Source: JAXGTD01 sp040775095
GTDB lineage: Bacteria > Pseudomonadota > Gammaproteobacteria > Chromatiales > Chromatiaceae
Direction: 5' to 3'
Assembly: GCA_040775095.1 (NCBI GenBank)
Contig: JAXGTD010000031.1
Location: 1-33,027 of the forward strand
DNA length: 33,027 bases
This document shows positions 24,063 through 32,264 of the stretch, piece after piece. A model generated the notes under the pieces. The model saw only the letters and a program-made list of their open reading frames with translations. It was not told the DNA's origin and made no database searches. A program made the position numbers and the translations under genes. Within the stretch, counting starts at the first letter, position 1. Every line of letters begins with the position of its first letter.

Positions 24063-24977
24063 TCAAAGCAGGCCCGCGGCGCGGGCATCGGTGATCAGAC
24101 CATCGAGTCCTTCCCGACCACATTTGAAGCCGGCGAGCCGGTTGGCGCGGGCGAGCACCCCGGCCAACGGCAGCCCCGCGAGCAGGGCGTCGATGGCGGC
24201 GGCATTGAAGACGTCCCCGGCCGCCAGCGAATCGACAACCGTCCGCGGATGGTGGGCAGGCGCGTGGATTGGCTCATCGGTGCCCGCCGCGCCAGGGGCC
24301 AGCGCGAAGGCCCCGGCCTCGGCCCAGGGCAGGAGGCACGAGGCCGTTGCCCTGTGCCCGGCCTGCCGCTGGAGAAACCCCAGGGCCGTGGGGGCGCCGC
24401 TCGCCAGCGCGTAGGCCCGGGAGAAGATCAGCACATCGGGCCCGTCGAACAGGGCCTCGATGCCCGGGCGGGGCTTTTCGATCTCCACCGAGATGGGCAG
24501 TTCGGGACACTCGCGGCGCACCCGCGCGATCATCCGCGCCGTCTCGGGGGGATTGCGCCCTTCGAAATGCACCCAGACCACATCGGCCAGGGGGACGGCC
24601 TCGAAACCCTCGGCGTGCAGCTCGGGCAGGTCGCGATGGTGCACGATGGTCCGACTACCGCTGGCCTGGCTGACGCAGATGTACGAGGTTGGCGTCGCAC
24701 CACCCTGGCAATGCGTCGCATAGGCCGTGTCGATGCCATGGCGATGCAGATCGGCGAGGATCAGGGCCGCTCCCGCGTCATCGGCCAGGGTCCCGACCCA
24801 CCGGCCCCGGTGGCCGAGTTGCGAGAGCACGGTCAGGGTGTTGCCCAGGTTGCCGCCGCGCCCGATGCGCTGGCCAAGCGTGCGCACCTCGGCGTCCTCG
24901 GGCGGGTATTCGGCGACACGGTTGACGATGTCGACGGTGGCGATACCGACACCGAGAATGACGCCGTCAGTCGGCAT
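24063..24977 (-). CDS. PfkB-family sugar kinase resembling ketohexokinase
   Basis: The 304-residue protein fits the ribokinase/PfkB family. It resembles animal ketohexokinase over its length: IGRGGNLGNTLTVLSQLG, SGSRTIVHH, WVHFEGRNPPET, VEIEKPRPGIEALF and VVDSLAAGDVFNAAAIDALL. Residues equivalent to the ketose-binding Asp, Asn, Asn and Arg of human KHK are present (Asp16, Asn43, Asn46, Arg109). The catalytic Asp255 is kept, but the anion-hole motif GAGD reads AAGD. It should phosphorylate fructose or a related ketose or sugar with ATP in the cytoplasm; the substrate is inferred. The ATG at 24977 overlaps the FGE-like stop by 11 nt. The longer upstream frame is the wrong reading of that gene. 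Confidence 0.83.
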   Translation of the reverse strand: MPTDGVILGVGIATVDIVNRVAEYPPEDAEVRTLGQRIGRGGNLGNTLTVLSQLGHRGRWVGTLADDAGAALILADLHRHGIDTAYATHCQGGATPTSYICVSQASGSRTIVHHRDLPELHAEGFEAVPLADVVWVHFEGRNPPETARMIARVRRECPELPISVEIEKPRPGIEALFDGPDVLIFSRAYALASGAPTALGFLQRQAGHRATASCLLPWAEAGAFALAPGAAGTDEPIHAPAHHPRTVVDSLAAGDVFNAAAIDALLAGLPLAGVLARANRLAGFKCGREGLDGLITDARAAGLL

Positions 24978-26460
24978 CGCGGGCGACTCGGAAGCCGACC
25001 GAACGCAGCCGCGCGTCCGGGGCCAGGGGCTTTCGGACATGGCTGTGCATCGAGCTGGCCGGCTTGTCGAAACTGCCACCGCGGACGATGCGCGCGGCGC
25101 AGTCACGCTCATCCCAGACGCCCCCATCCGCGGGTGCCCCATCATAGCCACGGTGGTAGCAATCGGCGACCCATTCGGCGGCGTTCCCCGCCGTGTCGTA
25201 CAGGCCGAACGCGTTGGCGGAGAGACTGCCCACCGCGGCGGTGCTGCGCCGATCCCAAGCCGAGCCACAGTCGAGGCAGACCGCGCGCCCATTGGGTGGA
25301 TCGTTACCCCACCAATAGGCGCCTTCACTGCCGGCCCGGGCAGCGAGCTCCCATTCCGCCTCGGTGGGCAGACGGTAGCGGCGACCGGTTTGGCCAGCGA
25401 GCCAACGGGTATAGGCCACCGCCTCGTACCAGCTCACGTCGACCACCGGCCGCTCGGCGCGACCCCAGCCATAGTCATCGGGGCGACGCGCACCGGTGGC
25501 GCGGACATAGCGGTCGTACTCCGAGAAGGTCACCTCGCGGACGCCGATCAGGAAGCCCGGGAGCGCGACCTCGTGAGCCGGTCGTGTATCGCTGGTGGAA
25601 ATACCCCCGCCGTAGCCCATTGAAAAACGGCCGGCGTCGATCGCGACCATCGGCGGGCCATTGCGATCCTGCACAACGCGATTGGCGCGATGGGGGCCTT
25701 GCGTCACCGGTGCCGGCGTTGGCGCTGGTTCTGCCGCCGGCACCAATGCCGAGGTCCCGGCCGCCTTGGCCTCGGGTCGATCCTGCCCTCGCTTCGCGGG
25801 CGGCGGGGTGAATGTCGTGACGGGCCCAGGCGTGGCAGCGCCGGCATCGGCCGCGGCGGGCGCATGCGTCACGGAGGCGTCGGGCGAGCGATCCGAGGCG
25901 GTCCCGGAAGCGGTACGCTCCTGGACGGGCCAATGGCCGGCCCATCGCAGAGCGGCGCCGGCGCCCACGGCCAGCAGCAGTCCAACCAGGAGACCGGCCG
26001 CGAAGCGGCCGGCATCCCGACGTGCGCTCGACGGTGGCCAGGGCATCCGCGCACGCGCACCGACGCCCGGCTGTGCCCGCGCCTCGGCCTCCCGGCGCTC
26101 CGTCTCCTTGATACGTAGCTCGCGGCGCAGCGCATCGACGCGCTGATAGTGGTCCTCGAGCTGATCTTCCAGCGCGTGGCACTGAATCGTCAGCTGGTCG
26201 GCGATGCGCTCCTTCTCGCGCAATGCGCGGCGCAACGCCTCCAACTCCTGCTGGGCCGCGAGATTGTGCGCGACCGAGCCCGCGTCGCGCTCCACCGGTG
26301 CCGCATCGTATTCCTGCAACCTGCGCTGGAGCTGGCCGATCTCCTCGGCCGCCTGGTTCTGCACCAGCTCGAGCTGGATGCGCAGCGCGGCGACCTCGTC
26401 CGCCATATCCTTCGGCGACGCCGGCGGTGGCGATGGTGAGGAAGGGTCATGCGTCGTCAT
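24967..26460 (-). CDS. Membrane-tethered FGE-sulfatase (SUMF1)-domain protein with coiled coil
   Basis: The 497-residue protein has three parts. Residues about 20-130 form a charged coiled coil (ADEVAALRIQLELVQ, LEALRRALREKERIADQL, RVDALRRELRIKETERREAE). One transmembrane helix lies at about 151-173 (GRFAAGLLVGLLLAVGAGAA). After a Pro/Ala/Thr-rich linker, the FGE domain spans about 265-497: MVAIDAGRFSMGY, EVTFSEYDRYVRATG, PVVDVSWYEAVAYTRWLA, YRLPTEAEWELAARAG, NAFGLYDTAGNAAEWVADCY and IVRGGSFDKPASSMHSHVRK. The copper-site Cys pair of true formylglycine-generating enzyme is not obvious, so a non-catalytic or other role (as in kinase- or signalling-linked FGE-like domains) is likely. It heads the four-gene operon and is divergent from the GGT gene. 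Confidence 0.83.
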   Translation of the reverse strand: MTTHDPSSPSPPPASPKDMADEVAALRIQLELVQNQAAEEIGQLQRRLQEYDAAPVERDAGSVAHNLAAQQELEALRRALREKERIADQLTIQCHALEDQLEDHYQRVDALRRELRIKETERREAEARAQPGVGARARMPWPPSSARRDAGRFAAGLLVGLLLAVGAGAALRWAGHWPVQERTASGTASDRSPDASVTHAPAAADAGAATPGPVTTFTPPPAKRGQDRPEAKAAGTSALVPAAEPAPTPAPVTQGPHRANRVVQDRNGPPMVAIDAGRFSMGYGGGISTSDTRPAHEVALPGFLIGVREVTFSEYDRYVRATGARRPDDYGWGRAERPVVDVSWYEAVAYTRWLAGQTGRRYRLPTEAEWELAARAGSEGAYWWGNDPPNGRAVCLDCGSAWDRRSTAAVGSLSANAFGLYDTAGNAAEWVADCYHRGYDGAPADGGVWDERDCAARIVRGGSFDKPASSMHSHVRKPLAPDARLRSVGFRVARDAD

Positions 26461-26579
26461 CGTCGATGCCGGCGGCTGGGCAGGATCTCCTTGCTGGGTT
26501 TGGCGTTTTGGGCATCAGGGTGCGAGTATCCCACAGGGCGCAAGCTCAACACATCTGTTACAGACGATCAGTGACGAGA

Positions 26580-28121
26580 ATGACGGCAGGAATCATTGCT
26601 GCGGGACACGAGGCAACGGCCGATGCCGCGGCACGCGTGATGGCCGCCGGGGGGAACGCCTTCGACGGTGTCGCCGCGGCACTTTGCGCGGCCTGTGTCG
26701 CCGAACCGGTGCTGGCCTCGCTCGGTGGCGGCGGATTCCTGCTGGCACGTCCGGCGGGTGGCGATCCGATCGTCTACGACTTCTTCACCCAGACCCCGCG
26801 CACCCGGCGCCCCACGGCGCAGATCGAGTTCTTCCCGATCGTCGCCGATTTTGGCGACGCGACCCAGCAATTTCATATCGGCATGGGGGCGGTGGCCACG
26901 CCGGGCGCCGTGGCCGGGCTGTTCGCGATCCAGCGCGACCTCTGTCTGCTCCCGCCCCGGGAGCTGCTGGCCCCGGCACGCCACCTCGCCGAACGGGGCG
27001 TGCCCATCAACGCCTTTCAACATGGCATCGCCCGCATCGTTGCACCGATCCTACGCGTGCACCCCGAGGTCCTGGCCCTGCACGCCTCACCCCGCGATCC
27101 GACGCGATTCGCCGAGGTGGGTGAGCGCGTACCGCAACCGCGGCTGGCCGCCGCGCTCGAGGCGCTGGCCGAGGAAGGCGCCGAGCTGTTCTATCGCGGC
27201 GACTGGGCACGGGATCTCGCGGCCGACTGCGCCGCCCACGGCGGGCATCTGAGGCTCGACGACCTGGCCGGCTATCGCGTCATCCGGCGCCGCCCGCTGG
27301 AGAGCGGTTATCGCGGCGCGAGACTGTTTCTGAACCCGCCGCCCTCCATCGGCGGGCTGCTGATCCGACTCGCGCTGGATCTGCTCGCACAGACCGCGTT
27401 TGACGGCATCCGCCACGGCAGCGCCGGGCACCGACATCTACTGGCGAGCGCGATGCGCCTGGCCCAGCAGGCACGCGCGGAGGTTGCAACCGAGGCCATC
27501 CAGGCGGGAACACTCCCGGGGGATCTGCTGGCGCGCTACCACGACCTGATGCGCGAGGCCTGCGTGTTCCGTCGCGGCACGACGCAGATCAGCATCGCCG
27601 ATGCCGCTGGCAACCTGGCCAGCCTGACCCTGTCCAATGGGGAGGGCGCCGGCCGGCTGCTGGGCGACACCGGCATCATGCTCAACAACATGCTCGGCGA
27701 AGAGGACCTCAGCCCACGCGGATTCCACCGTTGGCCCACCAATCAGCGGATCAGCTCCATGATGTGCCCGACGCTGGCGCAACATGCCGACGGGGGCTGG
27801 AGCGTGACCGGATCGAGCGGCTCCAACCGGATTCGCAGCGCCATTCTGCAGGTCCTCAGCAATCTGCTCGACTTGGGCATGCCGCTGCAGCAGGCCGTCG
27901 ACGCGCCAAGATTGCACTACGAGCTCGGACGGCTGAACCTCGAGCCACCGGTGGAGCCCGATGCGCTCGCCGCGCTGCGCGCGCAATGGCCGGACATCCT
28001 GACCTGGCGGGAACGCAGCGTCTTCTTCGGTGGCGCCCACAGCGTCGCGATCGGCACCGACGGGGCGCTCACGGGCGCCGGTGACGGGCGCCGCGGCGGC
28101 GTCGTGCGAAGGGTCGACTAA
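26580..28121 (+). CDS. Gamma-glutamyltransferase-like enzyme without signal peptide
   Basis: The 513-residue protein is a GGT/Ntn-hydrolase. The predicted autocleavage nucleophile is Thr334 in FRRGTTQISIADAAGN (usual form TTHxSVVD, so His is Gln here). It would give a small subunit of 180 residues. Other family marks are ATADAAARVMAAGGNAFDGV, AEPVLASLGGGGFLL, VATPGAVAGLFA, LNNMLGEEDLSP, SSMMCPTL and GSSGSNRIRSAIL. The acceptor motif usually REtAP reads DFFTQTPRT here. No signal peptide precedes the domain, so it is probably cytoplasmic, unlike E. coli Ggt. It may hydrolyse glutathione or other gamma-glutamyl compounds, but the changed motif makes the substrate uncertain. The start is ATG at 26580, or GTG at 26571. 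Confidence 0.86.
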   Translation: MTAGIIAAGHEATADAAARVMAAGGNAFDGVAAALCAACVAEPVLASLGGGGFLLARPAGGDPIVYDFFTQTPRTRRPTAQIEFFPIVADFGDATQQFHIGMGAVATPGAVAGLFAIQRDLCLLPPRELLAPARHLAERGVPINAFQHGIARIVAPILRVHPEVLALHASPRDPTRFAEVGERVPQPRLAAALEALAEEGAELFYRGDWARDLAADCAAHGGHLRLDDLAGYRVIRRRPLESGYRGARLFLNPPPSIGGLLIRLALDLLAQTAFDGIRHGSAGHRHLLASAMRLAQQARAEVATEAIQAGTLPGDLLARYHDLMREACVFRRGTTQISIADAAGNLASLTLSNGEGAGRLLGDTGIMLNNMLGEEDLSPRGFHRWPTNQRISSMMCPTLAQHADGGWSVTGSSGSNRIRSAILQVLSNLLDLGMPLQQAVDAPRLHYELGRLNLEPPVEPDALAALRAQWPDILTWRERSVFFGGAHSVAIGTDGALTGAGDGRRGGVVRRVD

Positions 28122-28132
28122 ACTGGAAACGG

Positions 28133-28176
28133 CAGTGGGCCGCCATGCGCGAGACGCAAGCCGCTGTTTTAATTTA
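28133..28176 (+). terminator. Intrinsic terminator downstream of the GGT-like gene
   Basis: Twelve nt after the stop, CAGTGGGC pairs with GCCGCTG (one G bulge, one G-U), enclosing a TGCG/CGCA inner stem with loop CGAGA. TTTTAATTTAT follows directly from 28167. The T-rich tract in this GC-rich region makes termination likely. Confidence 0.55.
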
Positions 28177-28196
28177 TGGTTTCCGCCAGCTCATTT

Positions 28197-28225
28197 CATG
28201 GGGGAAGGGCGCTACGCCCCCCATG
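28197..28225. repeat. Inverted repeat between convergent genes
   Basis: CATGGGGG (28197-28204) is exactly complementary to CCCCCATG (28218-28225), and GCG/CGC around CTA can pair inside it. It lies between the GGT terminator and the 3' end of the small minus-strand gene. No T-tract is present on either side, so its function is unclear. Confidence 0.4.
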
Positions 28226-28330
28226 ACACGCATCCCGGGGCCGTCCAGCTGCCGCTTCTAGGCTGAACGCCCGAGCACCAGTGGCGGGCGGCCCCGCCCC
28301 GGTGCGGCTTGGCGGGCCAGACCCAGCCGA

Positions 28331-28744
28331 TCAGGGCTGCCGCGCGCCCTCGAAGCTGTACCCGTAAGCGGCTGGCAGATAGTGGCGGACGCCGTCGCGG
28401 TCCGTGGGCGGATCGGCGGGATTGAGAAAGACCCTGCCGACCCAGCCGGCCGGCAGCCGCGGCGGGGCCAGCGGCCCAACCATGCGGGTGTCGGGGCCGA
28501 AGGCGTAGCTGTCGATGCAGATGCTGTCTCCCACGGCCACACCCTCCTTCGCACGGATCACCGCGCCAACCACCGCTGTATAACGCACCGGGTAGCGGCC
28601 GGCGGGCTCGACCCGCGCGGTCACCCCGGTCAGCTCGATTCGGAACACGGCCCGCGCCTGCTGCTTCATGGCCTCCACGGCGCCTGGCGGCAGCGCGGCG
28701 GACGCCGATGCGCTGATGACGGCAAGCAGACCAAGCAGGATCAT
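28331..28744 (-). CDS. Hypothetical exported protein, 137 residues
   Basis: The ATG at 28744 gives a clear signal peptide (MILLGLLAVISASASA, cleavage before ALPPG). The mature part is about 120 residues with beta-like stretches (VFRIELTGVTARVEPAGRYP, RYTAVVGAVIRAKEGVAVGD, SICIDSYAFG) and ends HYLPAAYGYSFEGARQP. The frame is open from 28807, 2 nt after gatB, but that would bury the signal peptide behind 21 residues. I recognise no family; the composition suggests a small beta-rich periplasmic protein. It is the last gene of the purM-purN-gatB run and may be co-transcribed with it. Confidence 0.62.
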   Translation of the reverse strand: MILLGLLAVISASASAALPPGAVEAMKQQARAVFRIELTGVTARVEPAGRYPVRYTAVVGAVIRAKEGVAVGDSICIDSYAFGPDTRMVGPLAPPRLPAGWVGRVFLNPADPPTDRDGVRHYLPAAYGYSFEGARQP

Positions 28745-28808
28745 CAAGCCTGGCTCGACGGAGCGCGCGGTTGCGGCAGACGGGGCGGATCCTGTCGACA
28801 CGCCCAAC

Positions 28809-30254
28809 TCAACCGGCGAGCTTGCGTTTCAGCAGCGCATTGACCTGCTGCGGATTGGCCTTGCCCTGGCTCTGTTTCATGACCTGGCCGACGAAGAAGC
28901 CGAACAGCTTGTCCTTGCCGGCGCGGTATTGCTCGAGCTGACCGGGGTTGGCGGCGATGATCGCATCGATCATCTGCTCGATGGCACCACTGTCGGTGAT
29001 CTGCTTCAGCCCCTTGGCCTCGATGACGGTATCGGCGTCGAGGCCACCGCTCCACATGGACTCGAATACCTGCTTGGCGATCTTGCCCGAGATCGTATTG
29101 TCCTGGATGCGGGCGATGAGACCGGCCAATTGCGCGGCACTCACCGGACTGTCGGCGATGTCGCGATCGTCCTTGTTGAGCGCCGCGGCGAACGCCCCGT
29201 TGACCCAGTTGGCCGCCAGCTTGGCATCGCCCTTGGCATCGCCGCAGTGCTGCATCACCGCCTCGAAGTAGTCCGCAATCGCGCGGCTGGCTGTCAACAG
29301 CGCCGCGTCGTAGCCGGTGAGCCCGTACTGATCGGCAAAGCGCTGACGCATCGCGTCGGGCAGCTCCGGCAGGTCGCGGGTGGCCGCCTCGATGAAGGCG
29401 GCGTCGATCTCCAGCGGAAGCAGGTCGGGGTCGGGGAAATAACGATAGTCGTTGGCCTCTTCCTTGGAGCGCATCGAGCGGGTCTCGTCCCGGTCGGCGT
29501 CGTACAGCCGCGTCTCCTGCACCACCGTGCCGCCGTCCTCGAGGATATCCATCTGGCGCTCGATCTCGAACTCCAGCGCCTTTTGCAGAAAGCGGAAGGA
29601 GTTGATGTTCTTGATCTCGGCGCGGGTGCCAAAGCTCTCCTGGCCCTTTGGCCGCAGGGAGATGTTGGCGTCGACCCGGAACGATCCCTCCTGCATGTTG
29701 CCATCGCTGATGTCAATCCAGCGCACGAGCTGGTGGATCTTGCGCGCGTAGGCGACGGCCTCTTCCGGTGAACGCATGTCCGGCTCCGAGACGATCTCCA
29801 GCAGCGGGGTGCCGGCACGGTTCAGGTCGATCCCGGTGAAGCCGTGGAAGTCCTCGTGCAACGACTTGCCGGCGTCCTCTTCCAGATGCGCCCGGGTCAC
29901 GCCGATGCGTCTGACCGCACCGTCGTCGAGCACGACCTCGACCTCGCCTCTGCCGACCACCGGCAGCTCGTACTGACTGATCTGGTAGCCCTTGGGCAGG
30001 TCGGGGTAAAAGTAGTTCTTGCGCGCAAAGATCGAACGCGGCGCGATCTCCGCCCCGATCGCCCGGCCGAAACGCACCGCCCGCTGCACCGCGCCCTCGT
30101 TGAGCACCGGCAGCACGCCGGGCAACCCAAGGTCCACCGCGCAGGCCTGGGTGTTGGGCTCGGCACCAAACGCGGTTGGCGCACCGGAGAAGATCTTCGA
30201 TTCGGTCGAGAGCTGGGTGTGGATCTCCAGCCCGATCACGATTTCCCACTGCAT
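28809..30254 (-). CDS. gatB: Asp-tRNA(Asn)/Glu-tRNA(Gln) amidotransferase subunit B
   Basis: The 481-residue protein is full-length GatB, the tRNA-binding kinase-like subunit of GatCAB, which phosphorylates and amidates misacylated Glu-tRNA(Gln) or Asp-tRNA(Asn). The start EIVIGLEIHTQLSTESKIFS and the blocks RKNYFYPDLPKGYQISQYE, HLEEDAGKSLH, DLNRAGTPLLEIVSEPD, GNMQEGSFRVDANIS and EANDYRYFPDPDL are the GatB signatures. A C-terminal helical tail (KIAKQVFESMWSGG, NPQQVNALLKRKL) is complete. gatC and gatA, which often lie directly upstream, are not here; purN is upstream instead, with a 68-nt gap. Confidence 0.96.
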   Translation of the reverse strand: MQWEIVIGLEIHTQLSTESKIFSGAPTAFGAEPNTQACAVDLGLPGVLPVLNEGAVQRAVRFGRAIGAEIAPRSIFARKNYFYPDLPKGYQISQYELPVVGRGEVEVVLDDGAVRRIGVTRAHLEEDAGKSLHEDFHGFTGIDLNRAGTPLLEIVSEPDMRSPEEAVAYARKIHQLVRWIDISDGNMQEGSFRVDANISLRPKGQESFGTRAEIKNINSFRFLQKALEFEIERQMDILEDGGTVVQETRLYDADRDETRSMRSKEEANDYRYFPDPDLLPLEIDAAFIEAATRDLPELPDAMRQRFADQYGLTGYDAALLTASRAIADYFEAVMQHCGDAKGDAKLAANWVNGAFAAALNKDDRDIADSPVSAAQLAGLIARIQDNTISGKIAKQVFESMWSGGLDADTVIEAKGLKQITDSGAIEQMIDAIIAANPGQLEQYRAGKDKLFGFFVGQVMKQSQGKANPQQVNALLKRKLAG

Positions 30255-30322
30255 GGTCAGAGTCCTAGTCGAGTACGAATACGGCGCCGGGAGGGCTCAG
30301 ATGGTGCCGCCACGCGGCGCGC

Positions 30323-30988
30323 TCAACCCGCGGCGGGCTCGAGCCGCCGCGGCCGCGCGAGCACCTCGCCATCAAAGAGCGGCCGGCCATCGTCACCCAG
30401 GCGCAGCCGGCCCTCGGCAAACCAGCGCACGGTCTGCGGAAAGATCCGATGTTCCTGCTCCAGCACCCGCGCGGCAAGCCGCTCGGCGTCATCGTCGGCA
30501 TGCACCGGCACGGGTGCCTGCAGCACGGCCGGGCCGCCGTCGAGCTCTTCGGTCACGAAGTGCACCGTCGCCCCGTGCTCGCGCTCGCCCGCGTCGATGG
30601 CACGCTGGTGGGTGTGCAAGCCCCGAAACTTGGGTAGCAGCGAGGGGTGGATATTGAACATCCGCCCGCGGTAGCGGCCGACGAAGGCCGGCGTGAGGAT
30701 GCGCATGAAGCCCGCCAGCACGACCAGCCCCGGCTCGAAACCGTCGATCAGCTCGGCCAGGGCGGTGTCGTAGGTCTCGCGGCTCGGGAAGGCCCGATGG
30801 CTGAGCACCCGCGTCTCGAGCCCGGCCCGGGCGGCACGCTGCAGGCCGTACGCATCGGCCCGATTGCTGATCACGGCACGGATCGCGATGGGCAGATCGC
30901 CCCGCAACTGGCCGTCGATCAGGGCCTGGAGGTTGCTGCCGCTGCCGGAGATCAACACAACGACGGGGAGCGGTTGGTGCGCGGTCAT
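30323..30988 (-). CDS. purN: Phosphoribosylglycinamide formyltransferase PurN
   Basis: The 221-residue cytoplasmic enzyme moves a formyl group from 10-formyl-THF to GAR in de novo purine synthesis. Family marks are LISGSGSNLQALID at the start, AGFMRILTPAFV, the catalytic block MFNIHPSLLPKFRGLHTHQR (with Asn and His), and GATVHFVTEELDGGPAVLQA, where the Asp lies. The ATG at 30988 matches the family start; the extra upstream frame (to 31111) is the wrong reading of the purM 3' end. It follows purM by 55 nt, the usual purMN order. The C-terminal tail (DDGRPLFDGEVLARPRR) is slightly longer than average. Confidence 0.95.
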   Translation of the reverse strand: MTAHQPLPVVVLISGSGSNLQALIDGQLRGDLPIAIRAVISNRADAYGLQRAARAGLETRVLSHRAFPSRETYDTALAELIDGFEPGLVVLAGFMRILTPAFVGRYRGRMFNIHPSLLPKFRGLHTHQRAIDAGEREHGATVHFVTEELDGGPAVLQAPVPVHADDDAERLAARVLEQEHRIFPQTVRWFAEGRLRLGDDGRPLFDGEVLARPRRLEPAAG

Positions 30989-31043
30989 GGGCTGGATGTC
31001 GCTGGATACAGGTCGGTGCGGGTCGGTGGCAGGTCCGCGCCGG

Positions 31044-32093
31044 TCAATCGCCGAGGGCCTCACCCTCGTAGTCCAGGCCCGCTGGCCCCTCGCCTGGCTC
31101 GATCCGGCCAATCACCCAGGCCCGTTCGCCCAACTGGGCTAGCCTGGCACAGGCGCGCTCGGACTGCTCCGCCGGCACACACAGGATCATGCCGACGCCG
31201 CAATTGAAGGTCCGCAGCATCTCCTCGGCGTGGATGTTCCCGTTGGTCTGTAACCATTGGAACAGCGCGGGCATCTGCCAGCTGGCGCGATCGATCACGG
31301 CCCTGGTTCCATCCGGGAGCACGCGCGGCAGGTTCTCGGTGATCCCGCCGCCGGTGATGTGGGCCAGACCATGCACATCGATCTCTTTGATCAGCGCGAG
31401 CAGGGGCTGGACATAGATCCGCGTGGGCGCCAGCAGTCGCGCGGCCAGCGTCGCACCGTCGAACGGCTCGTTTGGATCGGCCTGGCTGACCGCCAACACC
31501 TTGCGAATGAGCGAATAGCCGTTGGAGTGCGCCCCGGACGAGGCGAGGCCGATCAGGGCATCGCCCGGCCTGACCCGGGTTGGGCTGATCATCGCGTCCT
31601 TCTCGCCGATGCCGACACAGACTCCGGCCAGGGCGTAGTCGCCCTCCGCGTACAGGCCCGGCATCTCGACCGTCTCGCCGCCAATGAGCGCACAGCCGGC
31701 CTGGCGGCACCCTTCGGCGATGCCGGAGACCACGGCGGTGGCCTCGTCGACATCCAGCATCCCACTCGCGTAATAGTCCAGGAAAAACAGCGGCTCGGCC
31801 CCGGTGACGACGATGTCGTTGGCACACATCGCCACCAGATCGATACCGACCGTCTCGTGGCGTCGGAGCGCGATGGCGAGCTTCAGCTTGGTGCCGACCC
31901 CATCCGTGCCCGATACCAGCACCGGCTGTCGATATCCGGCCGGCAGCTCGAACAGCCCACCGAAGCCGCCCAGGCCGGTGAGCACACCAGGCCGCACGGT
32001 GGCCGCGGCGAGCGGCTTGATGCGATCGACCAATCGATTGCCGGCATCGATGTCGACGCCCGCGTCACGGTAACTCAGCGGTTTGTTGGGCAT
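31044..32093 (-). CDS. purM: Phosphoribosylformylglycinamidine cyclo-ligase PurM
   Basis: The 349-residue enzyme closes the imidazole ring (FGAM to AIR) with ATP in purine synthesis. Marks are LSYRDAGVDIDAGNRLVDRI, LVSGTDGVGTKLKLA, DLVAMCANDIVVTGAEPLFF, ALIGGETVEMPGLY, GLASSGAHSNGYSLIRKV, HITGGGITENLPRVL and FNCGVGMILCV, all in order. The ATG at 32093 is the normal family start (MPNKPLSYRDAG); the frame continues to 32162 without conserved sequence. A GAGAG stretch lies upstream as a modest ribosome-binding site. It heads the purM-purN-gatB run. The gap to gmd is 171 nt and must hold its promoter, which I could not define. Confidence 0.96.
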   Translation of the reverse strand: MPNKPLSYRDAGVDIDAGNRLVDRIKPLAAATVRPGVLTGLGGFGGLFELPAGYRQPVLVSGTDGVGTKLKLAIALRRHETVGIDLVAMCANDIVVTGAEPLFFLDYYASGMLDVDEATAVVSGIAEGCRQAGCALIGGETVEMPGLYAEGDYALAGVCVGIGEKDAMISPTRVRPGDALIGLASSGAHSNGYSLIRKVLAVSQADPNEPFDGATLAARLLAPTRIYVQPLLALIKEIDVHGLAHITGGGITENLPRVLPDGTRAVIDRASWQMPALFQWLQTNGNIHAEEMLRTFNCGVGMILCVPAEQSERACARLAQLGERAWVIGRIEPGEGPAGLDYEGEALGD

Positions 32094-32264
32094 GGATCTC
32101 TCAGGCTCTAACCTCGATTCGAAGGCCACCTGGCCGGCCGCCAGGGCCCGACAGGGGGCCACTTCACTGGGCCGCAGTTTACCAGCTTGCCCTGCCCGGG
32201 GATGCGTGGCTCGCGCCCCCCGCTGGCGCCGCTCGCCCTGCCCTTGCCTGGGCGAACAGGGGTG

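Noticed and set aside
23961..25811. 616-residue plus-strand frame over the Rieske, kinase and FGE-like genes
   Set aside because: Shadow frame covering three well-supported minus-strand genes; the second half is Arg/Ser/Pro low-complexity.
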